A stretch of 64,000 nt of DNA from NCBI GenBank assembly GCA_963820955.1, contig CAWGCA010000042.1, positions 62,001 through 126,000 of the forward strand. Direction: 5' to 3'. This document shows positions 1-10,189 of the stretch, piece by piece. Source of the stretch: CAWGCA01 sp963820955 (GTDB taxonomy: Bacteria > Pseudomonadota > Gammaproteobacteria > Chromatiales > Chromatiaceae). A program made the translations under genes and the position numbers. The notes under the pieces were generated by a model that searched no databases, was not told the DNA's origin, and saw only the letters and a list, made by a program, of their open reading frames with translations. Position 1 is the first letter of the stretch; each line of letters starts with the position of its first letter.

Positions 1-230
1 CGAAACAGGCGACTCTCGAATAGATAATCTTTTAACGTGATCTGAGGCATGGAAGCGCAGTCACTCGCCGTTAAAAAACAGGTAGAGGGTTAATCGCATA
101 TCGAGTTGGTAGTCTATAAGCTGCCGATTCGAACTGGCTATGGGTTGTGGTTGAAAGTTGTTCTGTTACGACCTTTTATCGTAAGGATCGTAGCTGATAA
201 CTCAGATGCTAAAGGATTATCCGTCAATTG

Positions 231-719
231 CTAACTGACCTGAAATCTTCGGCGCAGATCGCGCAGGATAATAAATAGCCAGGGCCAGAGCAGCATACCG
301 ACCAGGGGTGGAGCCCAGAACAGCAATGGCGGGGCAGGCTGTCCTACTGCCCCCATCACCCAGAGTTGCAGCAGTTTTTCGATCAGCAGCAGAACCAGGA
401 CTGTCAGTGATTGCTGCCAAAGCGGGAACAACCTGAGCCGCTGATGCATTTTGAGGGTAATGAATGCGATCAGGGATAGGGCCAGCGCATGCTGTCCAAG
501 CAGAGTCCCGGTGATCACATCGACAATGATTCCAGTCAGCCAGCCAATACCCACCCCTACCCGCTGCGGGGTGGCCATGGTCCAGTAAATCAGTACCAGC
601 GTGTACCACTGAGGGCGGTAGATGCGGACCCACTCGGGGAGGGGTAGCACCGTAAGCAGCAGAGACAGCAGAATGCTGAGCGCGATGATCAGGCCCCCGC
701 GGCGAGGCGACAGGGTCAC
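231..719 (-). CDS. mreD: Rod shape-determining protein MreD
   Basis: A 162-residue, very hydrophobic protein made almost entirely of membrane segments, the size and character of MreD. MreD works with MreB and MreC in the inner-membrane elongasome that directs lateral wall synthesis. The GTG start at 717-719 overlaps the TGA of mreC in a GTGA junction, so translation is probably coupled. Identity rests mainly on hydrophobicity and position as third gene of mreBCD, because MreD diverges quickly. The 230 bp beyond its stop, up to the window edge, hold no gene I can support. Confidence 0.9.
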   Translation of the reverse strand: MTLSPRRGGLIIALSILLSLLLTVLPLPEWVRIYRPQWYTLVLIYWTMATPQRVGVGIGWLTGIIVDVITGTLLGQHALALSLIAFITLKMHQRLRLFPLWQQSLTVLVLLLIEKLLQLWVMGAVGQPAPPLLFWAPPLVGMLLWPWLFIILRDLRRRFQVS

Positions 720-1624
720 GGTTGTTGCTCCTGGGTAGGCTCCGGGTGCGGCTCAGTGGTTTCCGCCCCGGCGCTCGGCGTGAGATTTTCCAGGGTCTCC
801 AGCGGTTGCAGGGTCCAGACCAGCATGGCCTCGCGGGTACGCTCCAAGTGCGCCATCGGCCTCGCGTCTACCCTGGCAAAGGGCTGGCCCGGCTCCCTGG
901 AGACGGAAATGACCTCCGCCACCGGGTAGCCGGGAGGAAAACGGCCTCCCAGACCAGAGGTTACCAGCAGATCGCCTTCCTCTATGTCCGCGTTGTTCGG
1001 CAGGTGGGGGAGTTCCAGTTCGTTTATTCGTCCGGTGCCTACCGCCAGGGTGCGCAGACCGTTCCGGTTCACCTGTACCGGTAAGGCATGGCGGGCATCG
1101 GAGATCAGCAGAACGGTGGCCGTAAAGCGGTTGATATGTGTGACCTGCCCCATTACTGCGTTGGCATCCAGCACAGGTTGCCCTTCATAGACCCCGGAAC
1201 TGCTGCCTTTGTTGATGACCACCTGTTGGCGATAGGGGTCCAGGTCCACCGCGATCAACTCCGCGATCAGGATTCGGTCGCCGATTTTGAAAGAGGAGTC
1301 CAGCAGGTCCCGCAGGCGCATGTTTTCCGCTTCCAGTGCAGCCAGTTTCTGTTGTTCGACCTGGAGCAGCAGGTTTTCTTTTTTAAGTTGCTGATTCTCT
1401 TCCTGCAATCGGCTGCGGCTGGCCAGGGTTTCGGATAGCCAGAGGCTCGCAGACTGCGGCAGATCGACTATGAAGTGCAGCGGATAGAGCACCACCGAGA
1501 GCACTGACCGAACGGATTCCAGATGGTGCAGGCGTTGGTCGGTCACCATCAGGGCGAGCGAAACGACCACCGCCACGACTGCGCGGGTGGTAATCGACGG
1601 ACCCTGTGTGAAGATCAGTTTGAT
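716..1624 (-). CDS. mreC: Rod shape-determining protein MreC
   Basis: Periplasmic scaffold of the elongasome: N-terminal membrane anchor, coiled coil (the Gln/Glu/Leu-rich stretch read from about 1430 down to 1300), then the beta-rich MreC domain and a Pro/Glu-rich tail. The first ATG/GTG/TTG in frame is a GTG at 1574-1576 (286 residues), but the conserved MreC N-terminus (KLIFTQGPS-like) lies upstream in the same open frame. It begins at an ATC codon (1622-1624), and an in-frame TGA sits only three codons before it. I therefore extend the gene to the ATC (302 residues), preceded by an AGAGG ribosome site about 10 nt upstream. With this start, the gap to mreB is 39 nt. Family identity is firm; the start is unusual and uncertain. 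Confidence 0.88.
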   Translation of the reverse strand: MKLIFTQGPSITTRAVVAVVVSLALMVTDQRLHHLESVRSVLSVVLYPLHFIVDLPQSASLWLSETLASRSRLQEENQQLKKENLLLQVEQQKLAALEAENMRLRDLLDSSFKIGDRILIAELIAVDLDPYRQQVVINKGSSSGVYEGQPVLDANAVMGQVTHINRFTATVLLISDARHALPVQVNRNGLRTLAVGTGRINELELPHLPNNADIEEGDLLVTSGLGGRFPPGYPVAEVISVSREPGQPFARVDARPMAHLERTREAMLVWTLQPLETLENLTPSAGAETTEPHPEPTQEQQP

Positions 1625-1663
1625 CGCTGCTCAGCCTCTGCCGAACCGCTAAGACCCACCGGT

Positions 1664-2860
<1,197 letters not shown>

Positions 2861-2954
2861 TTAGCAGGTTTCCGGTGAGGCGGTTTCCACTGCCCTCACT
2901 GCCTTAAATATGGTAATTTTCCCTTTTTAGTCATTTACTCAGCTTGAGGGGAAT

Positions 2955-3242
2955 ATGTCGCTGGAAAAATCCGACGTGGAGAAGATTGCCCATCTCGCCC
3001 GTCTGGCGGTGAGTGAGGAAGAGCTGGACTCCGTGGCCGGCGATCTTAGCAACATACTCCAACTGGTCGAGCGTATGAATGCCGTGGATACAAGCGGGGT
3101 AACGCCCATGGCTCACCCGCTGCACATGGTCCAGCGGTTGCGCGAGGATGTAGTGACCGAAGTTGATCAGCGTGACTATTTTCAGTCCATCGCCCCTGCG
3201 GTCGAGCAAGGGCTGTATCTGGTCCCAAAGGTCATCGAGTGA
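2955..3242 (+). CDS. gatC: Asp/Glu-tRNA amidotransferase subunit GatC
   Basis: Small (95-residue) subunit that wraps and stabilises GatA in the GatCAB complex, which converts misacylated Glu-tRNA(Gln) and Asp-tRNA(Asn) to the correct amide forms. The sequence has the typical GatC pattern: an N-terminal helix beginning [18 protein letters not shown], then the [22 protein letters not shown] stretch split by the GatA-binding loop. ATG at 2955 follows an AGGGGA-like site. First gene of gatCAB, divergent from mreB. Presence of the operon suggests that glutaminyl- and/or asparaginyl-tRNA is made indirectly here. Confidence 0.96.
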   Translation: MSLEKSDVEKIAHLARLAVSEEELDSVAGDLSNILQLVERMNAVDTSGVTPMAHPLHMVQRLREDVVTEVDQRDYFQSIAPAVEQGLYLVPKVIE

Positions 3243-3293
3243 ACTCGCACCCTACCCTGTCGATCACGGTCTTTCTGGAATGGGTTGATCTCA

Positions 3294-4751
3294 ATGCATA
3301 ATTTGTCGATTGTTGAACTGTCAGCGGGACTCCACAGCGGTGAGTTCTCCAGTATCGAGCTGACCCGCCTCTTTCTGGAGCGAATTGGTCGCTACGATGA
3401 GAGACTCAACAGCTTTATCACGGTGACAGAGGCATCGGCGTTGGGCGAGGCGGAGGCGGCCGATCAGCGCATCCGCGCCGGCGAAGCAGGACCCCTGACA
3501 GGTATCCCCATTGCACATAAGGATATCTTCTGCACCAGCGGAATCCGCACCAGCTGTGGCTCCAGGATGCTGAACAACTTCATTGCGCCCTACCATGCGA
3601 CGGTTGTGTCACGCCTGAAGGCTGCGGGCGCCGTGATGCTTGGCAAGACCAACATGGACGAATTCGCGATGGGTTCTTCCAACGAGACCAGCTTTTATGG
3701 TCCAGCGCACAATCCCTGGGATGAGGGTCTGGTTCCCGGCGGTTCCTCCGGAGGTTCTGCGGCGGCGGTGGCGGCCCGGATCTGCGCAGCGGCCACGGGA
3801 ACCGATACCGGTGGCTCCATCCGTCAGCCGGCAGCGCTGTGCGGTCTCACCGGGCTGAAGCCCACCTATGGCCGGGTCTCCCGCTACGGCATGATCGCCT
3901 TTGCCTCTTCTCTGGATCAGGCTGGATCCTTGACGCGCAGTGCCCAGGATGCCGCCACCATGCTGCAGGTGATGGCCGGGTTTGATCCGCGGGATTCGAC
4001 CAGCGCGGATGAGCCCGTACCGGATTATACGGCTGCCCTCGGCCAAGATCTGCGAGGCCTTAAGATCGGTTTGCCCAAAGAGTATTTCGGTGAAGGCCTG
4101 GATCGGGAGGTAGGGCAGTCGGTCGCCTCGGCCATTGAGGAATACCGGAAGCTGGGTGCTGAGACGGTGGAGATCAGTCTCCCCAATACAGAACTGGCGG
4201 TGCCCACCTATTATGTCGTGGCACCGGCGGAATGTTCTTCCAACCTGGCCCGTTTTGACGGCGTCCGTTTCGGTTACCGCTGTGAAGATCCAAAGGATCT
4301 GGAAGATCTGTACAAACGTTCCCGGGGGGAGGGATTTGGTGCGGAGGTGAAGCGTCGGATCCTGATTGGGACCTACGCCCTGTCGGCCGGCTACTACGAT
4401 GCCTATTATTTGAAGGCACAGCAGATACGGCAACTGATTTCGGATGATTTCAACAAGGCCTTTGCTCAGGTGGATGTCATCATGGGGCCGACTTCGCCCA
4501 CCACCGCCTTCGCGCTCGGTGAAAAAGCGGACGACCCGGTGACCATGTATTTGTCTGATATCTACACCATCGCGGTGAATCTGGCGGGGCTGCCAGCTAT
4601 GTCAATTCCGGTAGCCCCGGTGGCGGGCAGGCCGGTAGGGCTGCAGATCATCGGCAATTATTTTCAGGAGGGGCGTTTGTTGAGCGTGGCTCATCAGCTT
4701 CAGCAGGTGACCGACTGGCACCGAGCCGCGCCGGATGGCTTCAAGGCCTAG
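3294..4751 (+). CDS. gatA: Asp/Glu-tRNA amidotransferase subunit GatA
   Basis: Amidase-signature glutaminase that frees ammonia from glutamine for GatB. Counting from the ATG at 3294 (485 residues), the Ser-cisSer-Lys triad is visible as Lys76 (IAHKDIF), Ser151 ([10 protein letters not shown]) and Ser175 (DTGGSIRQP), with the spacing known for GatA. A TTG three codons upstream (3285) is also open, but the ATG gives the normal N-terminus [10 protein letters not shown]. It lies 51 bp after gatC and 82 bp before gatB, so the three are probably one operon. Confidence 0.97.
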   Translation: MHNLSIVELSAGLHSGEFSSIELTRLFLERIGRYDERLNSFITVTEASALGEAEAADQRIRAGEAGPLTGIPIAHKDIFCTSGIRTSCGSRMLNNFIAPYHATVVSRLKAAGAVMLGKTNMDEFAMGSSNETSFYGPAHNPWDEGLVPGGSSGGSAAAVAARICAAATGTDTGGSIRQPAALCGLTGLKPTYGRVSRYGMIAFASSLDQAGSLTRSAQDAATMLQVMAGFDPRDSTSADEPVPDYTAALGQDLRGLKIGLPKEYFGEGLDREVGQSVASAIEEYRKLGAETVEISLPNTELAVPTYYVVAPAECSSNLARFDGVRFGYRCEDPKDLEDLYKRSRGEGFGAEVKRRILIGTYALSAGYYDAYYLKAQQIRQLISDDFNKAFAQVDVIMGPTSPTTAFALGEKADDPVTMYLSDIYTIAVNLAGLPAMSIPVAPVAGRPVGLQIIGNYFQEGRLLSVAHQLQQVTDWHRAAPDGFKA

Positions 4752-4833
4752 CGGTTGAAGATTGAGCATGTTAGAGCGGCAAATTCACCTCAGCCCTGGT
4801 TAGCGGGGCCCTAAAATTCGGAAACAGACAGTA

Positions 4834-6273
4834 ATGCAATGGGAAACAGTAATCGGGCTTGAGATTCACGCGCAGCTGGCGACCAAGTCCAAGATCTTTT
4901 CCGGTGCCTCAACCGCCTTTGGTGCGGCACCCAACAGCCAGGCCTGCGTCATCGACCTGGGCATGCCTGGTGTGCTGCCGGTGCTGAATCGGGAGGTCGT
5001 TACCATGGCGGTCAAATTCAGTGCCGCCATTGACGCAGAACTCAGCCCTCGCTCGGTATTCGCCCGCAAGAACTACTTTTACCCGGATCTGCCCAAGGGT
5101 TATCAGATCAGCCAGTACGAACTGCCGATTGTCGGGCGTGGTCATGTGGAGATTCTGTTGGAGGAAGGCGAAACCCGGGCCATTGGGGTGACCCGTGCCC
5201 ATCTGGAAGAGGATGCCGGTAAATCCCTGCATGAAGATTTTCACGGTCTGTCGGGAATCGATCTCAACCGGGCCGGTACACCGCTGTTGGAGATAGTTTC
5301 CGAACCGGACCTGCGTTCCGCCAAGGAGGCGGTGGCCTATACCCGGAAGATCCGCCAGATCCTGCAGTATTTGGGGATCTGCGACGGTAATATGCAGGAG
5401 GGTTCACTTCGGGTGGACGCCAATGTCTCAGTCCGGCCCCGGGGAGAGCAGGCATTTGGCACCCGTGCTGAACTTAAGAACCTCAACTCTTTTCGATTTC
5501 TTGAGAAAGCGATCAACTTCGAGGTAGAGCGTCAGATCGATCTCTTGGAAGCGGGCGGCGAGGTGGTTCAGGAGACCCGACTGTACGACCCGGACCGGGA
5601 CGAGACCCGTTCCATGCGCTCCAAGGAGGAGGCCAACGACTATCGCTATTTTCCCGATCCGGATCTGCTGCCGGTGGAGCTCGATGATGACTTTATCGCG
5701 GCTGTGAAGGCGGATTTGCCCGAGCTGCCAGATACCAGGCGGTCGCGCTTCACAGCGCAGTATGGATTGAACGAATATGATGCCGAGCTGCTGACCGCCA
5801 GCAGAGCGCAGGCAGATTATTTCGAGGCGGTAGCGACCGAGGCAGGTGACGCCAAGCTGGCAGCCAACTGGGTGATGGGGGATCTGTCTGCCGCCCTGAA
5901 TCGGGAAACCAGAGATATCAGCCGGTCGCCCATCACCGCGTCGATGCTGGCTGCTCTGCTACACCGGATTCTGGACCGGACGATCTCCGGCAAGATCGCC
6001 AAGCAGGTGTTCGAGGCGATGTGGAGGGGGGAAGGCACAGCCGGTGAGATCATCGAGGCACAGGGATTGAAGCAGATCACCGACAGCGGTGCCATTGAAC
6101 AGGTCGTGGACCAGGTAATCAAGGACAACCCGCAACAGGTGGAAGGCTACCGCAAAGCGGATCCGAAGAAACAGGCCAAGATGCTCGGTTTCTTCGTCGG
6201 CCAGGTGATGAAGGCATCCAAAGGCAAGGCCAACCCGCAACAGGTCAATCAGTTGCTGAAACAGAAGCTCTGA
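4834..6273 (+). CDS. gatB: Asp/Glu-tRNA amidotransferase subunit GatB
   Basis: Kinase/transamidase subunit that phosphorylates the misacylated glutamate or aspartate on tRNA and adds ammonia delivered from GatA. The 479-residue length is standard. The N-terminal signature ([13 protein letters not shown]), the GatB core with [19 protein letters not shown], and the C-terminal helical YqeY-like tRNA-binding tail (about residues 330-479, ending in Lys/Gln-rich helices) are all present. Last gene of gatCAB, convergent with the diguanylate cyclase gene. Confidence 0.97.
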   Translation: MQWETVIGLEIHAQLATKSKIFSGASTAFGAAPNSQACVIDLGMPGVLPVLNREVVTMAVKFSAAIDAELSPRSVFARKNYFYPDLPKGYQISQYELPIVGRGHVEILLEEGETRAIGVTRAHLEEDAGKSLHEDFHGLSGIDLNRAGTPLLEIVSEPDLRSAKEAVAYTRKIRQILQYLGICDGNMQEGSLRVDANVSVRPRGEQAFGTRAELKNLNSFRFLEKAINFEVERQIDLLEAGGEVVQETRLYDPDRDETRSMRSKEEANDYRYFPDPDLLPVELDDDFIAAVKADLPELPDTRRSRFTAQYGLNEYDAELLTASRAQADYFEAVATEAGDAKLAANWVMGDLSAALNRETRDISRSPITASMLAALLHRILDRTISGKIAKQVFEAMWRGEGTAGEIIEAQGLKQITDSGAIEQVVDQVIKDNPQQVEGYRKADPKKQAKMLGFFVGQVMKASKGKANPQQVNQLLKQKL

Positions 6274-6295
6274 TCCCGCGAGTTTACTCAAGCGG

Positions 6296-7339
6296 TCAAC
6301 TTTTTGCCGCGGTGACCTGGTTGCGGCCGTTCTTCTTTGAGTGATACAGGGCCTGGTCGGCGCGTTGGACGAAATCCATCATCTCCTCGCCCGCCCGGTA
6401 CTGGGCAATGCCGGACGAGATGGTGACCTGTCCCAGGGGTTCCCGGCTGCCGGTCCGCACCAGATTGGTGTCAGCAATCCGTTGCCGGATCTTGTTGCAC
6501 AGGGTCACCCCTCCCTCCAGGGCGGTGTCCGGCAGCAGCAGGGCGAATTCCTCGCCACCATAGCGTCCGGCCGTGTCCTGTCCCTTGCAGGATTGTTGCA
6601 GTGTGGTCGCGACGAAACGAATCACTTTGTCTCCTACCAGGTGTCCGAAGGTATCGTTGACTCGCTTGAAGTGATCGATATCCAGCATGGCCAGGCAGAA
6701 GGGTGATGGCTGGCCGCCCGTCGACTCCTCGATGGCCTTTTCCAGGGCCTCGAAGAATGAGGCTCGATTGGTCAGACCGGTGAGGGCGTCGGTTGATGCC
6801 TTCTCGCGAACCTGTTCCAGCTCTTTCCGCAGTTCCTTCATCTCCGCCGATTTGGTGGCGAAATCCTGCTGTATTTTGTCGGCGGCATGCTTCATCTGGC
6901 GTGTCTCATCGAGCACGTCGGCCATCAGACTGTAGATATCACTGATCGATTCCGCTTGGTTGCAGGAGGCATTGAATTTTTCGAGGATTTCGCCATAGTG
7001 CTGGGCGTCGCTGCCAGTCGTGCTCAGGGTGTCCGTTGTGTCTTGCAGCGTGGTATGGAGTTCCTGCCGAATCTGCTCCACCTGGTTCAAGTTGCAATCC
7101 GAGACAAACTGCTCGAACAGCTGTTTGTTCAGCTCGGTGGTAAAGGTGCTCTGCTTTTCCAGCAGTTGATCGATATATTCCTTCAGCGCCGGGTTGTCAC
7201 CGCTGGCGTAGTGGAACCAGGTGGCATAGTTCTGGGGCGTTGCCGGAATGCCATGGCGGGTCATCAGCGGAAGCGCCAGACGCAGGATCTCGGCGCTGTT
7301 ATCAGGGTTGGGGTCGGGTATGGTCGGCTGTCCTGTCAC
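6296..7339 (-). CDS. Diguanylate cyclase (GGDEF domain protein)
   Basis: 347-residue cytosolic protein that should make the second messenger c-di-GMP from two GTP. A helical N-terminal region (about 1-185, ending in a coiled coil) precedes a GGDEF domain. The active-site loop is intact as GGEEF (residues 261-265), with the usual start DALTGLTNRASF. The inhibitory I-site, normally RxxD five residues before GGDEF, reads KGQD (252-255), so product inhibition may be weakened. No membrane segment is seen. The start codon is GTG. It is convergent with gatB and lies beside the ANTAR regulator, though nothing ties the two together. Confidence 0.93.
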   Translation of the reverse strand: MTGQPTIPDPNPDNSAEILRLALPLMTRHGIPATPQNYATWFHYASGDNPALKEYIDQLLEKQSTFTTELNKQLFEQFVSDCNLNQVEQIRQELHTTLQDTTDTLSTTGSDAQHYGEILEKFNASCNQAESISDIYSLMADVLDETRQMKHAADKIQQDFATKSAEMKELRKELEQVREKASTDALTGLTNRASFFEALEKAIEESTGGQPSPFCLAMLDIDHFKRVNDTFGHLVGDKVIRFVATTLQQSCKGQDTAGRYGGEEFALLLPDTALEGGVTLCNKIRQRIADTNLVRTGSREPLGQVTISSGIAQYRAGEEMMDFVQRADQALYHSKKNGRNQVTAAKS

Positions 7340-7487
7340 GCTAGTGTTTCTCGCGAAATGTTGGCAGTTTAGATTTTCTTTTTACATCGTCAGTACTAGC
7401 ATCTAGCGGTTGCGGCAGTGATAAGTTTAGGGGCCGTGCGGGCTGTCAAAACTATTCGCCCCACAATACTTGGAAATGGAAGGGGGG

Positions 7488-8069
7488 TCAGTTGGCCCCT
7501 TTCTGGGTGCTTTGGATCAGCTCCCGGGCGACATCGAGCAGCTTGCGTTGCTTCGAGCGGGCATGGGCCCGGAGGGTTTCAAATGCCTCCTTTCGCCCCA
7601 CATCGAATCTCTCCATATAGATGCCGATGGCGACACTGATTTCACGGTTGCTTTCGATGGCGTCGGTCAGATTGGCCTCGGACTCCTGCAGTCGGTGCAG
7701 TTCGGCCGAGCGCTCCAAGGCGGCTTCGATCGCTGGTATCAACTGGGTCGAATTGACCGGCTTGACCAGGTATCCGAGCGCCCCTTCCTTGATCGCGAGT
7801 TCCACCACCTCCTTGTCCGCATAGGCAGTCAGAAAGATGGAGTGGATATTGGCGCATTCGCGCAGCTGGCGTGCGGCCTCGATACCAAAAATCCCGGGCA
7901 TCCGGATGTCCAGCACCGCCAAGTCAGGTTTTTCCCGGCAACCCAGCTCGACGGCTTCGGTTCCGTCCGGTGCGGTGATCACCTCATAGCCGCTGTCCCG
8001 CAGGCCTTTGGTGATGATGGTGAGAGTCATCCGATCATCATCAGCTACCAGGATTTTGTGTTGCGTCAT
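7488..8069 (-). CDS. Response regulator with ANTAR RNA-binding output domain
   Basis: 193-residue AmiR/NasR-type regulator. The receiver domain (about 1-120) has the acidic pair (DDD10-12), the phospho-acceptor Asp54 (LAVLDIRMPG), Thr81 and Lys103 (LVKPV). A short helical linker is followed by an ANTAR domain (about 130-185) with the typical AIGIYMERF and AFETLRAHARSKQRKLLDVA segments. Such proteins bind paired hairpins in nascent RNA and prevent transcription termination. The ATG at 8067-8069 gives the canonical receiver start; the open frame upstream is not conserved. No histidine kinase gene is nearby, so its partner and RNA target are unknown. Confidence 0.92.
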   Translation of the reverse strand: MTQHKILVADDDRMTLTIITKGLRDSGYEVITAPDGTEAVELGCREKPDLAVLDIRMPGIFGIEAARQLRECANIHSIFLTAYADKEVVELAIKEGALGYLVKPVNSTQLIPAIEAALERSAELHRLQESEANLTDAIESNREISVAIGIYMERFDVGRKEAFETLRAHARSKQRKLLDVARELIQSTQKGAN

Positions 8070-8313
8070 GATCAGTTTTTCCCACAGTGATCGAACGACA
8101 GGGGCCGTTGGCACCATCGCTGTTTGGATTGAAATATGCACCCAGACATCCCTGCCGGGTATTCCAGTCTCTTCGGGGCTTGGGAATAACCGGAAATGAC
8201 ACCGCCCGGCGAGCCGAAACGCAGGCCAAGGCAGCATTCTTGCGGAAAAATTGTAGCGCTTTCGGCCGCTGACCGCCATCTGGGAAATTATTTCCCTTAA
8301 GGCCCGCGGCCGG

Positions 8314-8925
8314 TCAGCCCTCCCGCCGGGCCATGGCCAGGGTATAAACCCTTCCCTGCTTGATTTTCTCGTAGTTCCCAAAGACTTCGTGGAAGGCCTT
8401 TTGGATGAATTTCCGCAACCCGCTGATAGTGACCACGTAGATGCGGCCCCCCGGTTTCAGCCGTTCCAGGGCATCGTAAAAATAGAGATAATAGAGTTCT
8501 TTGCCAGTCTTGGCCGGCAGGTTGGATACGATCAGATCGAACCGGCGCTGTCCCACCTGGTCGAAACCGTTACTCAGAAAGATATCTACGTTCTCGATCC
8601 CGTTGAGTTTCGCGTTCTTACGGCTGTAGTCGACGGCCACGAAATCCTTGTCGACCAGCACGCTGATACCGGCTGGCGCCAGCCGGGCCATGGTCAGTCC
8701 AAGGGGGCCATAGCCACAGCCCAGGTCGAGTGTATCGTCGGTCGGCCGGATCTCCAGCTGATCGATCAGCAGACGACTGCCCTCATCCAGGCCTTTCGGG
8801 GAGAACAGGCCCCAGGTGGTGTGGAAGCGGAGGCCTTCACCTCGAATGGTTTCATCGAAAATCAGATCCTGCCGCAGCTTCTGCAGGTAGGCTCTAGTCG
8901 AAGGGTCTGTATCTGATTGGGACAT
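8314..8925 (-). CDS. Class I SAM-dependent methyltransferase, RsmC-like
   Basis: 203-residue Rossmann methyltransferase of the 'small' (MTS) family. Motif I is DLGCGYGPLG (67-76). The substrate-side motif IV is NLPA (135-138) rather than the NPPY/NPPF of RsmC or PrmC, so I do not assign a base or substrate. The start at 8923-8925 lies 8 bp after the moeB stop; an earlier in-frame start overlaps moeB and adds unconserved sequence. It is cotranscribed, probably, with the moeB-like gene. Confidence 0.88.
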   Translation of the reverse strand: MSQSDTDPSTRAYLQKLRQDLIFDETIRGEGLRFHTTWGLFSPKGLDEGSRLLIDQLEIRPTDDTLDLGCGYGPLGLTMARLAPAGISVLVDKDFVAVDYSRKNAKLNGIENVDIFLSNGFDQVGQRRFDLIVSNLPAKTGKELYYLYFYDALERLKPGGRIYVVTISGLRKFIQKAFHEVFGNYEKIKQGRVYTLAMARREG

Positions 8926-8933
8926 GACAGCAC

Positions 8934-9677
8934 CTATCGTCGGCTGCAGGTCGGACACTCGGGGTCCGCTTGGAGTTTCAGGCTGCGCCACTGCATCTCC
9001 AGTGCGTCCAGCAGCAGCAGCCTGCCGCTGAGAGAGGTGCCGGCGCCGGTCAGTAATTTAATCGCTTCGGTGGCCTGGATGCTGCCGATAATACCGACCA
9101 GTGGGGCAAGCACGCCGTTTTCCGAGCAGCTTTCATCCAGTTCGCCGCCTCCTCCGTAGAGGCAGCGGTAGCAGGGATCTCCCGGTTGACCGGTAAACAC
9201 CGATACTTGCCCTTCCATCCTTATGGCCGCTCCGGACACCAGCGGGGTGCGACTGGCGACACAGGCCTCGTTGACTGCAAACCGGGTGGTGAAGTTGTCA
9301 CTGCCATCGATCACCAGGTCACTTTGTTCAACCTGTTCCAGCAATTCCGGCTCATCCAGGCGTCTGTCCAGAGTCAGTACCCGGCAGTCCGGGTTCAAGC
9401 CGACCAGGGTCTGGCGGGCCGACTCCACCTTCAGCATCCCAATCCGCTCTGTCGTGTGGACGATCTGTCGTTGCAGATTTGTCAGATCCACCTGGTCGTA
9501 GTCAACCAGTACAAGTTCGCCGACCCCCGCCGCTGCCAGATACATGGAGACCGGCGCACCCAGACCTCCAAGGCCGATGATCAGGACCCGGCAGGCAAGC
9601 AGCCTTTCCTGCCCCTCGAAACCGATCGCGGGAAGCATGATTTGACGGCTGTACCTCAGTAGCTGTTCGTCGTTCAT
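8934..9677 (-). CDS. moeB: MoeB/ThiF/HesA-family adenylyltransferase
   Basis: E1-like enzyme that adenylates the C-terminal glycine of a ubiquitin-like sulfur carrier (MoaD or ThiS). The 247 residues show the nucleotide-binding GLGGLG (35-40), the DGSDNF segment with Asp127, and a zinc site from two CxxC pairs (Cys169/172 and Cys241/244). Cys184 (DESCSENG) occupies the area of the ThiF catalytic cysteine. MoeB and ThiF cannot be told apart reliably from sequence alone. No carrier protein lies beside it; neighbours are the RsmC-like methyltransferase and a small unknown. Confidence 0.88.
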   Translation of the reverse strand: MNDEQLLRYSRQIMLPAIGFEGQERLLACRVLIIGLGGLGAPVSMYLAAAGVGELVLVDYDQVDLTNLQRQIVHTTERIGMLKVESARQTLVGLNPDCRVLTLDRRLDEPELLEQVEQSDLVIDGSDNFTTRFAVNEACVASRTPLVSGAAIRMEGQVSVFTGQPGDPCYRCLYGGGGELDESCSENGVLAPLVGIIGSIQATEAIKLLTGAGTSLSGRLLLLDALEMQWRSLKLQADPECPTCSRR

Positions 9678-9746
9678 TGACAGGGGAGTTCCAGTTTCTG
9701 GGCGTAGAAAGCGCGTGCAGCGGAAGTTACCGAGTCCTGACCTACC

Positions 9747-10157
9747 CTATAGGTATTTACGCCAGTGCTCGGGGCGTGGATCTTTCAAGCTATGGTCACG
9801 CCGATGGTAGCGGTTGATAAAGACCTTGCGAGTACAGTTGCTGTCGCCCCGTGGGCAGCCGCTGTTGGCCCGCTGGGTCTCTTCCGTATAGTAGTAGAGG
9901 GCGCGCCGCAGCTTGTCCAGTAGTTTACCGCTGAGATGGAAACCACTGTCGCTGAGTGCCCCTTCGATCTGCTCCAGCGAAATATCCAGCACATTGTAGC
10001 GGAGGTTCAGCAGCGTTGGAGACCTGTCTTCCGCATCCAGTATTCCATTCACATCCGATAACAGCAGGGCGGCCGTTTGTGCCTGGTTCGGGTCGGGGTG
10101 TAGTGACTCGAATGCGATCTGGCGCTGTTTGATGATGTCGATTTCATCCATCTCCAT
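9747..10157 (-). CDS. Small conserved-looking protein of unknown function
   Basis: 136 residues, soluble, not recognised with certainty. Residues 50-95 (LRYNVLDISLEQIEGAL then two helices ending YYYTEETQRAN) have a beta-alpha rhythm reminiscent of heavy-metal-associated ferredoxin-like folds, without the CxxC metal loop. The C-terminal third is rich in basic and possible metal ligands (Cys101, Cys108, His118, His122, His131). It lies 32 bp downstream of prmC and on its strand, so it may be cotranscribed at the end of hemA-prfA-prmC. Confidence 0.75.
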   Translation of the reverse strand: MEMDEIDIIKQRQIAFESLHPDPNQAQTAALLLSDVNGILDAEDRSPTLLNLRYNVLDISLEQIEGALSDSGFHLSGKLLDKLRRALYYYTEETQRANSGCPRGDSNCTRKVFINRYHRRDHSLKDPRPEHWRKYL

Positions 10158-10189
10158 ACTTCTGAATCCTAACTGCTACCGCAGATTTA

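Noticed and set aside
2931..3209. Antisense frame over gatC
   Set aside because: No independent support; gatC on the plus strand is certain.
7340..7487. Possible small gene between the diguanylate cyclase and the ANTAR regulator
   Set aside because: Only a short, unconserved-looking frame without a ribosome site.
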